This document shows positions 24,043 to 34,685 of a stretch of 64,000 nucleotides of DNA, piece after piece; the stretch's first letter is position 1, and every line of letters starts with the position of its first letter. The stretch is taken from NCBI RefSeq assembly GCF_001691415.1, contig NZ_LRRR01000005.1, positions 62,001-126,000 on the forward strand, given 5' to 3'. The translations under genes were made by a program, and so were the position numbers. The notes below the pieces were generated by a model that had not been told where the DNA came from, did no database searches, and was given only the letters and a program-made list of their open reading frames with translations. The DNA comes from Pararhodobacter sp. CCB-MM2 (GTDB lineage: Bacteria > Pseudomonadota > Alphaproteobacteria > Rhodobacterales > Rhodobacteraceae).

Positions 24043-24906
24043 TCAGATCCCGTTGACCGGAACCTTCAGGTAGCTCACGCCATTGTCTTCCGGCGGCGGC
24101 ATCTGGCCTGCGCGCATGTTCACCTGCAGCGAGGGGATGATCAGCCGCGGCATCGCCAGCGTCGAGTCGCGCTGGGTGCGCATCGAAACGAAATCCTCGG
24201 CCGGTTTGCCGGCGCCGACATGGATGTTGAACGCCTTCTGCTCGGCCACCGAGGTTTCCCACGCGTATTCATCGCGACCCGGAGCCTTGTAGTCGTGGCC
24301 GACGAAGATTCGGGTCTCATCGGGCAGCGCCAGGATCTTCTGGATCGAGGCATAGAGCGTCTCGGCCGAACCGCCGGGGAAGTCGCAGCGCGCGGTGCCG
24401 AAATCCGGCATGAACAGCGTGTCACCGACGAAGGCCGCGTCGCCAATCACATAGGTCAGGCAGGCCGGCGTATGGCCCGGCGTGTGCAGCACATCGCCGC
24501 GCATCTGGCCGATGTGGAAGCTGTCGCCTTCCTTGAACAGCTGATCGAACTGCGAGCCATCGCGCTGGAACTCTGTGCCCTCGTTGAAGACCTTGCCGAA
24601 GGTGTCCTGCACGACGCGGATATTCTCGCCGATGCCGATCTTGCCGCCCAGCTGCTGCTGGATATAGGGCGCGGCCGAGAGGTGGTCGGCATGGACATGG
24701 CTTTCAAGCAGCCATTCGACCTCGAACCCCTTCTCGCGCACGAAGTTGATCACGGCATCGGCCGAGCGGGTGTCAGTCCGGCCCGAGGCATAGTCGAAAT
24801 CCAGAACGGAATCGACGATGGCGCATTTGCTGCTGGAGGGGTCGCGCACCACATAGGTGATGGTGAAGGTCGCTTCGTCGAAGAAGCCGTAGACTTCCGG
24901 TTGCAT
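24043..24906 (-). CDS. MBL-fold persulfide dioxygenase-like (BLH/ETHE1-type) enzyme
   Basis: 287 residues from ATG 24906, which has GGAGAG directly upstream; an in-frame ATG at 24918 is less well placed. Metallo-beta-lactamase fold with HVHADH (His70, His72, Asp74, His75), HTPGHTPAC, VGDTLF and FVGHDY, the set found in ETHE1/BLH enzymes that oxidise glutathione persulfide to sulfite. It lacks the N-terminal phosphatase-like domain of full BLH; that domain is encoded separately at 22586-23014. The palindrome overlapping its promoter indicates repression by a persulfide sensor. Confidence 0.9.
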   Translation of the reverse strand: MQPEVYGFFDEATFTITYVVRDPSSSKCAIVDSVLDFDYASGRTDTRSADAVINFVREKGFEVEWLLESHVHADHLSAAPYIQQQLGGKIGIGENIRVVQDTFGKVFNEGTEFQRDGSQFDQLFKEGDSFHIGQMRGDVLHTPGHTPACLTYVIGDAAFVGDTLFMPDFGTARCDFPGGSAETLYASIQKILALPDETRIFVGHDYKAPGRDEYAWETSVAEQKAFNIHVGAGKPAEDFVSMRTQRDSTLAMPRLIIPSLQVNMRAGQMPPPEDNGVSYLKVPVNGI

Positions 24907-24953
24907 GGCTCTCTCCATATTCCGTTTGCTGCATGTAATATACACGTCCGATT

Positions 24954-24977
24954 TCACATTGCAAGTTTTGAATGTGA
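24954..24977 (-). promoter_or_regulatory. Palindromic operator over the blh-type promoter
   Basis: Perfect 7-bp arms TCACATT (24954-24960) and AATGTGA (24971-24977) separated by 10 bp. On the minus strand it overlaps a promoter TTGCAA-N16-TATATT upstream of the persulfide dioxygenase gene. The position suits a repressor such as an ArsR-family BigR/SqrR persulfide sensor, but no such regulator gene is in the window. A role for the divergent DksA-like gene is possible. Confidence 0.6.
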
Positions 24978-25074
24978 GAAATTGACATGGATCATGCCGC
25001 AATTGACGCCACGTCCTAAGATACATCACAACAGGGTCGGGAACAGTCCCGGCCCGCGTTACAGGAGCAGTCAC

Positions 25075-25407
25075 ATGGCTGATTTCACCGCTGCGGAGCT
25101 TCAGGGCTACAAGGCCCGCCTTCTCGCCCGTCTGGCCGAGCTGGACGACCGCCTGCACGGCATCGAAGACGAGCTGATGTCGCACCAATCGAAGGATTGG
25201 GAGGAACTGGCGACCGAGCGCGAGCAGGACGAGGTGCTGACCTCGATGGGCACCGAGGGCCGCGAGGAGCTGCGCGGCATCTTCGCCGCCCTGAAGCGGC
25301 TGACCGATGGCGAATACGGCTATTGCGTCACCTGCGGCGAGGCCATCAGCGCCGAGCGGCTGGAGATCCTGCCCGCCACCCCTTTCTGCCGCCATCACGC
25401 GCCCTGA
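25075..25407 (+). CDS. DksA/TraR family zinc-finger protein
   Basis: 110 residues, ATG with AGGAG eight bases upstream. It has a helical N-terminal coiled-coil part and a C-terminal zinc finger with Cys84, Cys87 (CVTCG), Cys105 and His107/108 (FCRHH). The last position is His instead of the fourth Cys of canonical DksA. DksA-type proteins enter the RNA polymerase secondary channel and adjust initiation. At 110 aa it is shorter than E. coli DksA (151), like the TraR/YbiI-type members common in Rhodobacteraceae. Divergent from the sulfide cluster, sharing a ~170-bp control region. Confidence 0.88.
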   Translation: MADFTAAELQGYKARLLARLAELDDRLHGIEDELMSHQSKDWEELATEREQDEVLTSMGTEGREELRGIFAALKRLTDGEYGYCVTCGEAISAERLEILPATPFCRHHAP

Positions 25408-25476
25408 TAAGGCCCAATTCTGCGGGTTTTCCGGAAATTCTTGCCCCGCCCCCGCCTGTTTCGTTAAATGACGAAA

Positions 25477-25495
25477 CACCCGCCGTTCGGCGGGC
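25477..25495 (+). terminator. Hairpin downstream of the DksA-like gene
   Basis: CCCGCC-GTTC-GGCGGG stem-loop about 75 bp after the stop codon, without a strong T-run. It lies inside the longer of two possible frames of the next gene, which favours that gene's downstream start at 25516. Confidence 0.45.
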
Positions 25496-25515
25496 AGAAC
25501 CAAGGCGGAGAGCGC

Positions 25516-27378
25516 GTGAACCAGCAGACCCGATCCCTCGATCCTCTGGCCGAGGGCCAATCCGTGGCCCCGCTGGTCCGGCGCGAGGATCGAGACGATG
25601 TCGCACTGTTGCTGCTGGCCGCTCCTGACGGCAACCGCATGGGGCCGGCCCTGATCGCCGCGCTATCAGAGGCGTTGCAGACAGCCCTTGCCGACCCGAC
25701 GGTCTCGGCCATCACCCTCGCCACCCTCGGCCGCGACTTCTGCGCCGGGGCCTATGATGACCTGCCGCCGCCCGGCCCCGATCCCTTGCCCGCGCCGAAG
25801 CTCGCCAGCCAGCTCGCCAGCCTGTGCACGCTGATCGCCGACAGCCCCAAGCCCATCGCCTGCGCGCTGCGCGGGCGGGTTGCGGCGGGCGGTCTGGCCG
25901 TAGCACTGGCAGCCCGCGACCGTATCGCCGCCCCCGACACCGTCTTCCTGTCCCCCGAACTGGGCCGGGGCCGGCTTCCCGCGGGCGGCGCCGCCATCCG
26001 CCTCGGCTGGCTCCTCGGGGCGCAACCCACGCTCGATTTTCTCCGTGGCCAGCCGATCCCGGCCGAGAAGGCCCTGACGGCAGGCCTCATTGACGGGATC
26101 GAGGCCGAGACGGTCACCGCCGCCCTCACCCGCGCGCGCAACCTGACGCCGAAGCCCGCTGCTCAACCCGGCCTCTCCGATGGTCCCGCCTACGCGCAGG
26201 CCCTCCGCCTTGCGCGCCAAAGCCTGCCGAAGCCCCTGCCCCCGCACCGTCAGGCCGAGGCCTGGTTGATCGAGGCGATGGAAGCCGCGCAATTGCTGGC
26301 CCCCGATCAGGCGCTGGCCTTCGATCTGGTCCGCGCCGAAGATGCCGCCCGCCTCCCTGTCGCCCGTGCCCTCGCGCATCAGGCCCGTGCCAGCCGCCGC
26401 GCTTTCGAACCCGCGCCGCGGCCCGCGCAGGGCCCCATCGCCGTCGCCCTGACGCGTGAGAATGCGGCGCGACAGGTGCCGGTCCTGCTGCGCGAAGGCG
26501 CGCGGGTGATCCTGCTCGGCGACGACCGCGCGGCCCTCTCCGGCACGCTCGAAGCGATAGCGGGCGCACAGATGGCGCTGGTACGCGCCGGCCGCCTGAC
26601 ACAAGAGCAGGCCTCGGCCGACTGGGCGCGCCTCGGCGGGCGATTGTCGCTCGACCCCGGCCAGCCGCCGGGAGTGGGCCTTGCCGATGCCGCGCATCTG
26701 GACTGGCTCGCCCCTCAACTCCCCGCGCTCGCGCCGTTGGCGCTCTGGGCTCCGGATGGCTCGCGGGAGCAGATCGCCGGCCTCGCGCGCCACAACGCGC
26801 TGCGACTGGTCCCCGCCGCCACCCGTCCGGCGCGCCTGTGCGAGGTGGTCAGCACGCCGGACACCCCGCGCCCGATGGTCGACGCCGTCGCGGCATTGGT
26901 CCTGCAAATGCGCCTCTCGCCGCTGGTCACGCACAAGGCCCCGGTCCTGACCGCGCTGATCCGCGCCTCGGCCCGTGCGGCGGGCTGGCTGGGCGCCGCC
27001 GGCGTCTCAGGCCCCGCCCTCGCGGCGACGGGCCTGCTGCCCGAGGGCCTCGGCGATCCCGATCCTGGCCCGGCGCCAACGCTACCTTTGTCCGTGGATC
27101 GGCTGATCCTGCTCGCCGTCGTCGCCGAGGGCCTGCGCCTTCTGGCCGATGGCCGCGTCGCCCGCCCCTCGGACCTCGACCTCGCGATGGTGATGGGGGC
27201 CGGCTGGCCCCATTGGCGCGGCGGCCCGATGGCTGAAGCCGACAGCCTCGGCCCGATGGTGCTGCGCCATGAACTGCGCCTCGCCGCGACGCTCGATGCC
27301 GAGCTCTGGGGCCCCGCCCCGATCCTCGACGAGATGATCCGCCGCGGCTGGCGCTTCGAAGACCTCAACGCCGGCTAG
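25516..27378 (+). CDS. Degenerate FadB/FadJ-like multifunctional protein
   Basis: About 620 residues from GTG 25516 (AAGGCGGAGAG upstream); ATG 25468 is an alternative start. The N-terminal ~230 residues resemble enoyl-CoA hydratase: DFCAGAYDDL oxyanion loop, AAGGLAVALAARDRI, SPELGRGRLPAGGAAIRLG. The first catalytic Glu of FadB (in GGCE) is Ala here; the second (SPEL) remains. The following 3-hydroxyacyl-CoA dehydrogenase-like part has IAVALTRENAARQVPVLL where the GxGxxG NAD loop is expected. The C-terminal AGWPHWRGGPM segment is still recognisable. It may be a non-catalytic relative or bind an acyl-CoA ligand. Very GC-rich. Confidence 0.7.
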   Translation: MNQQTRSLDPLAEGQSVAPLVRREDRDDVALLLLAAPDGNRMGPALIAALSEALQTALADPTVSAITLATLGRDFCAGAYDDLPPPGPDPLPAPKLASQLASLCTLIADSPKPIACALRGRVAAGGLAVALAARDRIAAPDTVFLSPELGRGRLPAGGAAIRLGWLLGAQPTLDFLRGQPIPAEKALTAGLIDGIEAETVTAALTRARNLTPKPAAQPGLSDGPAYAQALRLARQSLPKPLPPHRQAEAWLIEAMEAAQLLAPDQALAFDLVRAEDAARLPVARALAHQARASRRAFEPAPRPAQGPIAVALTRENAARQVPVLLREGARVILLGDDRAALSGTLEAIAGAQMALVRAGRLTQEQASADWARLGGRLSLDPGQPPGVGLADAAHLDWLAPQLPALAPLALWAPDGSREQIAGLARHNALRLVPAATRPARLCEVVSTPDTPRPMVDAVAALVLQMRLSPLVTHKAPVLTALIRASARAAGWLGAAGVSGPALAATGLLPEGLGDPDPGPAPTLPLSVDRLILLAVVAEGLRLLADGRVARPSDLDLAMVMGAGWPHWRGGPMAEADSLGPMVLRHELRLAATLDAELWGPAPILDEMIRRGWRFEDLNAG

Positions 27379-27442
27379 CCCCGCCCGTCTCTGCGCCCCT
27401 CTTTGTGCCAGAAATATCCCGGGGGGTGAGGCCGCAGGCCGA

Positions 27443-27464
27443 GGGGGGCAGAGCCCCCCTTCTT
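27443..27464. terminator. Terminator between convergent genes
   Basis: Stem GGGGGGC (27443-27449) / GCCCCCC (27453-27459) with an AGA loop, followed by TTCTT. It lies between the FadB-like gene and the convergent phosphatase gene. Confidence 0.65.
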
Positions 27465-27524
27465 CCGTCGCCCGAGACCTGCCTGCCGGAGGCATGCCGG
27501 GTGAGGGAGAAACCCCTCCCCCCG

Positions 27525-28097
27525 TCAGACCGACAGCGGCAACCAATGATGCTGCGGCATCAGATCCGTCAGATCCGCGACCCAGTAATGCCCCTGCTTC
27601 GGCTGGTCCCAACGACGCGAGATCGGCAGGTTGCGGAACGCACAATAGAGCAGCGTCCCGACCGCTCCATGCGTCACCACCGCAATATCGCCGCCGCCCG
27701 GATGCGCCAGCGTGATCGCCGTCACCGCCAGCCGGATGCGGGCCTGCGCATCGACTGCGCGCTCCCATCCCCGGATCGAATCCTCGGGGAAGGCAAAGAA
27801 CTGGTTCGCCGTGCTCTCGAACTCCTCGGCCGGCAGGTAGCCCGTCGCCGAGCGGTCATTCTCGGCCAGCATCCGGTCGGTGCGTGGCGCGACATCGCGG
27901 GCCTTCGACAGGATTGATGCCGCTTCCTGCGCCTTCACCTCGGGGCTGGTCCAGATCGCCGTGACCCCGGCGCAGATCGGCCCTTCCGCGAAGGCCTTCA
28001 TCTGCTGGCGGCCATGGCGCGTCAGGGGCCAGTCGGGCACCGGCAGGCCAGGTTCGACATGCACCTCGGGATGGGTGATCACGATCAGCCGCGCCAT
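27525..28097 (-). CDS. Histidine phosphatase-fold protein
   Basis: 190 residues from ATG 28097. It has the general pattern of the phosphoglycerate-mutase-like superfamily: LIVITHPEV at the N-terminus, LTRHGRQQM soon after, AIWTSPEVKAQEAA, and VVTHGAVGTLL with the second histidine. The usual N-terminal RHG is ITHPE, so the catalytic histidine is kept but its arginine is displaced; substrate cannot be guessed. It lies downstream of pepA and holC in the same direction, seven bases from holC, and is likely co-transcribed. Confidence 0.82.
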   Translation of the reverse strand: MARLIVITHPEVHVEPGLPVPDWPLTRHGRQQMKAFAEGPICAGVTAIWTSPEVKAQEAASILSKARDVAPRTDRMLAENDRSATGYLPAEEFESTANQFFAFPEDSIRGWERAVDAQARIRLAVTAITLAHPGGGDIAVVTHGAVGTLLYCAFRNLPISRRWDQPKQGHYWVADLTDLMPQHHWLPLSV

Positions 28098-28104
28098 GGG
28101 GCGG

Positions 28105-28578
28105 TCACTCCTTGGGGTGTTTGGCCTTGCATTCCCAGCGTCCCGATTCCCGGCTCCAATATTCCGCCGCCACGCCCGCGCCCGTGAGCTGCCGCCACTG
28201 GTCCCGCGCCCGCGCCACCGCGGCTTCATCCATTCCGTCGAATACCACGCACAGCCTTTCGACCGCCTGCGCTTCCTCGGCCGAGATCTCGGCCCCGTCC
28301 ACCGTCACCAGACAGCCCGGCGCATTCGGCAGCTCCGCCGGCGCCCGCTGGTCCCAGGTCAGAAGACAGGGTTGATCGGCGTCATGCGGCCCGCCCGCCA
28401 GACCATGCGGCAGAAAGCCCTCGCCCAGCCACAACACGCGGTCCAGCGCCTCCATCCGCTCCTGCGCTGCCCCGCGCAGGGCCACCGCCAGCCCGATCTC
28501 GTTCGCCTTGCCGATCAGCGTGGGCAGCAGGGCTTCGACGGGGTCGCGCGTGAGGTGGTAGAAACGGGCGGTGGCCAT
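28105..28578 (-). CDS. holC: DNA polymerase III chi subunit
   Basis: 157 residues. Chi links the clamp loader to SSB. The typical opening ARFYHLTRDPVEALLP, the internal LDRVLWLGEGFLPHGL and the conserved VVFDGMDEAAVARARDQW helix are present. The ATG lies three bases downstream of the pepA stop codon; the pepA-holC pairing is widely conserved in proteobacteria. Confidence 0.92.
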   Translation of the reverse strand: MATARFYHLTRDPVEALLPTLIGKANEIGLAVALRGAAQERMEALDRVLWLGEGFLPHGLAGGPHDADQPCLLTWDQRAPAELPNAPGCLVTVDGAEISAEEAQAVERLCVVFDGMDEAAVARARDQWRQLTGAGVAAEYWSRESGRWECKAKHPKE

Positions 28579-28581
28579 GGA

Positions 28582-30033
<1,452 letters not shown>

Positions 30034-30199
30034 GCGGGGATCCTCGGATGGTTTCGCGCCGACCGTAGCGCCGGTTTCCGGCAATGGCCAGAGGGGGTGG
30101 GCCGGTTCCTGACCTTGCGGCACGCGGTGATGAAAAGGCGGTTTCTAATGCCTCCGATTGCGTCTAGATTGCCGCCAGTTTGGAACGGGTTGGGTGAAC

Positions 30200-31303
30200 G
30201 TGACGCGGCTGGATCGCTATATTCTGGCGCAGCTCCTCTGGGTGTTCGGCTTCTTTTCCCTGGTGCTGGTCTCGGTCTACTGGGTGAACCGGGCTGTCCG
30301 CTTGTTCGATCAGCTGATCTCGGACGGGCAGCCGATGTCCGTGTTCCTCGAATTCACCGCGCTGTCGCTGCCGATGCTGATCCGCACCGTGTTGCCGATC
30401 TCGGCCTTCGTGGCCGCGACCTATGTGACCTACCAATTGGTGCGCAATTCCGAGATCGCCGTGCTGCAGGCAGCCGGGATCTCGCCCTTCCGTATCGCGC
30501 GCCCGATCGTGGTCTTCGGCCTGATCGTCGCGGCCTTCCTGACCGTGCTGATGAACTTCCTGATCCCCGAGGCGCGGGCCGAATTGTCGCGCCGCCAGTC
30601 GGAAGTCGCACAGAACCTGACGGCCGGCCTGCTGCAGGACGGCGTGTTCCAGCATCCGGCCGACGGCATCACCTTCTTCATCACCGAAATCACGCCCGAG
30701 GGCGCGATGCGCGGCATCTACCTGTCCGACGCCCGCAGCCAGTTGCAGCGCATTGACTATACCGCGCGTACGGCCCTGATCGTCCCTGAGGACACCGGCC
30801 CCAAGCTGGTGATGATCGACGGGCAGGCGCAAATCCATGACCGCCGCACCGGGCGCCTTTCGGTCACCGGCTTTGGCGATTTCACCTATGACCTCAGCGC
30901 GTTGGCCGGTCCGGCCGGGCGTGGCCGCTCGGTGCAGGAATTGCCGACGACCTCGCTGTTCTCGCCCTCGCCCGCACTGCTGGCGGAAACCGGGGCCAGC
31001 GCGGCGCAGATGCGCTTCGAGCTGGTGTCGCGCTTCGTCGACGGCTTCGCCGCCGTCGCCGCTGCGCTGATCGGTTTCGGCGCGCTGATGGCCGGGGGCT
31101 TCAGCCGGTTGGGCTTCTGGAAGGAAATCGTGCTGGCCGTGGTCCTGATGGCGCTGGTGCAGACCCTCAACAACGCGCTGGCCGGAACGGCAATGCGCGA
31201 CCCTGCGCTGTCGTGGCTGGGGGTGGTGCCCCTGCTGCTGGCGGTGGCCACGGCGCTGGGACTCGTCGGCTGGTCGACGCGGAAACGGCGGGTGCGGGCA
31301 TGA
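30200..31303 (+). CDS. lptF: LPS export permease LptF
   Basis: About 367 residues starting at a GTG (30200; GTG 30194 is also possible). Inner-membrane subunit of the LptB2FG transporter that extracts lipopolysaccharide for transport to the cell surface. It has N-terminal membrane helices (YILAQLLWVFGFFSLVLVSV), a central periplasmic beta-jellyroll (~130-260) and C-terminal helices. The helix-loop segment LVRNSEIAVLQAAGIS faces the ATPase. Overlaps lptG by four bases. Confidence 0.93.
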   Translation: MTRLDRYILAQLLWVFGFFSLVLVSVYWVNRAVRLFDQLISDGQPMSVFLEFTALSLPMLIRTVLPISAFVAATYVTYQLVRNSEIAVLQAAGISPFRIARPIVVFGLIVAAFLTVLMNFLIPEARAELSRRQSEVAQNLTAGLLQDGVFQHPADGITFFITEITPEGAMRGIYLSDARSQLQRIDYTARTALIVPEDTGPKLVMIDGQAQIHDRRTGRLSVTGFGDFTYDLSALAGPAGRGRSVQELPTTSLFSPSPALLAETGASAAQMRFELVSRFVDGFAAVAAALIGFGALMAGGFSRLGFWKEIVLAVVLMALVQTLNNALAGTAMRDPALSWLGVVPLLLAVATALGLVGWSTRKRRVRA

Positions 31304-32400
31304 CGATGGGCCTTTACCTCGTGCGGCGGCTGGCGATCAGCTTCGCGCTGATCGGCTCGGTGTTCTTCGGCATGTTGATGCTGTTCGAGACCGTCGAGAT
31401 GGTGCGCCGCTTCGGTGGCGGCGACACGCCCATGTCCGAGATCGTCTGGCTGGCCCTGCTGCGCGTGCCGGCGACCTTTTACCAGATCCTGCCGCTTCTG
31501 ATGATCCTCGCCTCGATGGCGATGTTCCTCGGTCTGGCGCGGTCGTCGGAGCTGGTGGTGATCCGTTCGGCCGGGCGCAGCGCCATGCGGATGCTGCGCG
31601 AGCCCTTCATCGCCACCCTGCTGTTCGGCGCGGTGCTGGTGGCCTTCTTCAACCCGGTCGTCGCCGGGGCCAGCCGCGCCTATCAATCCCGCCTCGCCGC
31701 GATGCACGCGCCAGATCAGCTGGCCCAGATCTCGCTGGAGGGATCGGCACTGTGGATGCGGCAAGGCGACGAGATCGGCCAGACGGTAATCCGCGCGCAA
31801 GGGGTCGAGCCTGATGGCCTAGGCTTCCACGATGTCACTTTCCTGATCTTCGAGCGTGACAGCGGCCTGCCTCTGGTGCGCATCGAAGCCGCCGGCGCGC
31901 GCCTGTTGCCGGGCCGCTGGCTGCTGACCGATGCCAAGCGGTGGGACCTGATGGCCGACAATCCCGAGCGCGACGCCCGCACCTTCCTGTCGCTGGAGCT
32001 GCAAAGCGACCTGACCGGCGAGCGTATCCGCGAGAGCTTTGCCGCCACCGGCACGATGTCGGTCTGGGATCTGCCCGAATTCATCCGCGCGCTGGACCGC
32101 GCCGGCCTGTCCTCGCGCCCGCATCAGGCGCAGTTTCAGGCCGAATTGGCGCTGCCGATGCTGATGGCGGCGATGCTGATGGTGGGGGCAGTGTTGTGTT
32201 TCAGGCACACCCGCGCAGGCGGTGCGGGTTCGCGCATCCTGACGACCGTTCTGGCGGGATTTGCGCTGTTCTTTTTGCGAAATTTCGCGCAAGTTCTGGG
32301 CGAGAACGGGCAGATACCGTTGGCGCTGGCGATCTGGACACCACCGATAGCTTCCATGCTGCTGGCGCTTGGGGTACTTCTGCACCTGGAGGACGGGTAG
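31300..32400 (+). CDS. lptG: LPS export permease LptG
   Basis: 366 residues, partner of LptF in the LPS extractor. Same architecture: YLVRRLAISFALIGSVFFGM helix, SSELVVIRSAGRSAMRML coupling segment, periplasmic jellyroll, then C-terminal helices (LALPMLMAAMLMVGAVLCF). ATG overlaps the lptF stop (ATGA), and its own stop shares a base with the GTG start of lptD. Confidence 0.94.
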   Translation: MTMGLYLVRRLAISFALIGSVFFGMLMLFETVEMVRRFGGGDTPMSEIVWLALLRVPATFYQILPLLMILASMAMFLGLARSSELVVIRSAGRSAMRMLREPFIATLLFGAVLVAFFNPVVAGASRAYQSRLAAMHAPDQLAQISLEGSALWMRQGDEIGQTVIRAQGVEPDGLGFHDVTFLIFERDSGLPLVRIEAAGARLLPGRWLLTDAKRWDLMADNPERDARTFLSLELQSDLTGERIRESFAATGTMSVWDLPEFIRALDRAGLSSRPHQAQFQAELALPMLMAAMLMVGAVLCFRHTRAGGAGSRILTTVLAGFALFFLRNFAQVLGENGQIPLALAIWTPPIASMLLALGVLLHLEDG

Positions 32401-34595
32401 TGGCGGACAAGACGCGCAAATCGACGGCCATCAGCCGGGTCGCCTTGGCGGCCCGCAGCCGCTTGCGCGCCTCTGTGCCGGCCCTCGCGCTGATGTCGGC
32501 ACTGGCCCTGGCCGCGCCTGTACAGGCTCAGACCGCCATCCCCGCGACGCTGATGGCTGATCAGGTCTTCGTCGACCCCGCCGGTCGTCTGGTGGCGCAA
32601 GGGGCGGTCGAGATCTGGCATGGCTCGATCCGCCTGACGGCGCAGCGCGTGAGCTACGACCAATCCCATGATTCGCTGATCCTCGAAGGACCGTTGACCA
32701 TCTCGGATGGTCCTGATGTCGTGGTTCTGGCCGATCAGGCGCAATTGGCCCCGGCCCTGCGCGCCGGCGTGCTGACCTCGGCCCGGTTGGTGTTGGATCA
32801 GCAGCTGCAGATCGCAGCGGCACGGATGGAGCGTGGCACCAACGGTGTCAGCCAGCTCGACAGCGTCGTGGCCTCCAGCTGCCCGGTCTGCGCCACGAAC
32901 CCGACGCCCCTGTGGGAGATCCGGGCCGAGCGTGTGCAGCACGACGAGAACCGCGGCCAGCTGCGCTTCTACCGCACCCAGTTCCGTCTGGCCGGTGTGC
33001 CGATCTTTTACGCTCCCCGTCTGGACATCCCGGCGCCGGGCAACAACCGCCTGCGCGGCCTGCTGCGCCCCGAAGTCAGCGCCGACAGCACCTTCGGCGT
33101 GACGGTGGGCCTGCCGTATTTCATCCCAATCGGTGATACGCAGGACGTGACCATCACGCCCTCCCTTTCGTCGAACGGCATGGCGTCCTTGGGCCTGCGC
33201 TATCGCCTCGCCCGCGAGAATGGCGGGATCGAGGTCGGCGGCCAGATCTCGCAAGACGATCTGTTGCCCGGCGGGCGGTCCTTGCGCGGCTACGGCTATG
33301 TCCGGGCCTTGTTCAACCTGTCCCATGACTGGGTGCTGACGGCCGACGTTCTGGCCGCGTCCGAGGCCAGCTACCTCGACACCTACAACATCAACGACGA
33401 TCCGCGCCTGCACGGGCACATCACCCTAGAGCGGATCCGCCGCGACCATGCGACCCGCGTTCGGCTGTTGGGCTTCTATTCCATGCGGCCGGGCGATGTG
33501 AACGACCGCCTGCCGAACGTCGCCGTGCAGGGAGAAACCGAACACCACCATACGCTCGCAGGCGGCGCGCTGACGGTGGGAATGTCGGCACACGGCTATT
33601 ACCGTGAGTCGAACGGCCCGTTCGGGGCTGGCCGAGATGTCGGGCGCTCGGCGGTGGACCTTGGCTGGCGCCGTAGTGAGGTTCTGCCCGGTGGCGTTCT
33701 GACAACCGTGGCCTTCGATGCCCGGGCCGAGCATGTGCGGATCTATGACGACATCGCCTATCCGGACCCGGTGAACCGGCAAGCTGCGCAGGCGATGGTC
33801 GAGTTCCGCTGGCCGCTGGCCCGTGCCGGTGCCGATGGTGCGCGTCAGGTGCTGGAACCGATCGTTCAGGTCATCGAGAGCCGTCGCAGCGGCCCGGGCC
33901 TGCCCAATGACGATCACACCATGCCCGAGCTGGACGAGGGCAACCTCTTCGCCTTCCGCCGCTATTCTGGCGAGGATGCCAGCGACGACGGCAGCCGTAT
34001 CAATGCCGGGATGCGTTGGGCGCGCCACGACCCCGATGGTTGGACGGCCGAGGCCCTCGTTGGCCGCATCTGGCGCGACGCGCCGCTGCAAGGCTATCCC
34101 GCGGGCCATTCGCAGCCGCTCGGCGACACGGAATCGCATTGGCTGCTGGCGGGCCGCGTCAGCAATACGGATGGCTACGCGCTGTCGATGCGCTTCCTCG
34201 TCGATCCGAACAATTCGGTCAGCCGCTCGGAAACCAACCTGTCGTGGAGCACCGCGCGCACGGACGTCTCGACGACCTACCTCTATCTCCCGGCCTCCAG
34301 CTTCGAGAGCCGCGCCTTCGATCTGTCCGAATGGCAGTTCGATCTGACCCGACGCCACAGCAATGGCTGGGCCACGACGTTCGGTTGGGATTACGACGTC
34401 GGGCAGAACCTTTGGTCGGCCGCGCGTGGCGGTCTGTCCTTCACCAATGAATGCCTCGCCGTCGAGCTGACGGTGGAGCGCGTCTTCGTGACGCCGACAA
34501 ACTCGTCGGGCGACACGCGCTTCGACCTCAGCGTCGACCTTCTGGGCATCGGCGGGCGGGCGCCCAGCTCGAACAGCCGGACCTGCCGGACGTGA
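32400..34595 (+). CDS. lptD: LPS-assembly outer membrane protein LptD
   Basis: 731 residues from GTG 32400, which overlaps the lptG stop. Signal peptide ends near ALAAPVQAQT (~residue 44). The periplasmic OstA/LptA-like jellyroll follows (ATLMADQVFVDPAGRLVAQG), with the CPVC pair near residue 161. A large beta-barrel then extends to the C-terminus, which carries the cysteines of NECLAVE and SRTCRT for disulfides to the N-terminal pair. It inserts LPS in the outer leaflet, normally with LptE. The longer upstream frame lies inside lptG and is not real. Confidence 0.93.
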   Translation: MADKTRKSTAISRVALAARSRLRASVPALALMSALALAAPVQAQTAIPATLMADQVFVDPAGRLVAQGAVEIWHGSIRLTAQRVSYDQSHDSLILEGPLTISDGPDVVVLADQAQLAPALRAGVLTSARLVLDQQLQIAAARMERGTNGVSQLDSVVASSCPVCATNPTPLWEIRAERVQHDENRGQLRFYRTQFRLAGVPIFYAPRLDIPAPGNNRLRGLLRPEVSADSTFGVTVGLPYFIPIGDTQDVTITPSLSSNGMASLGLRYRLARENGGIEVGGQISQDDLLPGGRSLRGYGYVRALFNLSHDWVLTADVLAASEASYLDTYNINDDPRLHGHITLERIRRDHATRVRLLGFYSMRPGDVNDRLPNVAVQGETEHHHTLAGGALTVGMSAHGYYRESNGPFGAGRDVGRSAVDLGWRRSEVLPGGVLTTVAFDARAEHVRIYDDIAYPDPVNRQAAQAMVEFRWPLARAGADGARQVLEPIVQVIESRRSGPGLPNDDHTMPELDEGNLFAFRRYSGEDASDDGSRINAGMRWARHDPDGWTAEALVGRIWRDAPLQGYPAGHSQPLGDTESHWLLAGRVSNTDGYALSMRFLVDPNNSVSRSETNLSWSTARTDVSTTYLYLPASSFESRAFDLSEWQFDLTRRHSNGWATTFGWDYDVGQNLWSAARGGLSFTNECLAVELTVERVFVTPTNSSGDTRFDLSVDLLGIGGRAPSSNSRTCRT

Positions 34596-34685
34596 TGCCC
34601 CCCCTTTTCTTCCCGGTCTCAAGCCGCTAGGCCGGGGACACGGCCCAGTATTTCCGACGGTCGGACGAACAGAACGGACCCCGCC

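Noticed and set aside
23869..25407. Long rightward frame covering the sulfide dioxygenase gene on the opposite strand
   Set aside because: Antisense shadow of high-GC genes; only its last ~110 codons are real (the DksA-like gene from 25075).
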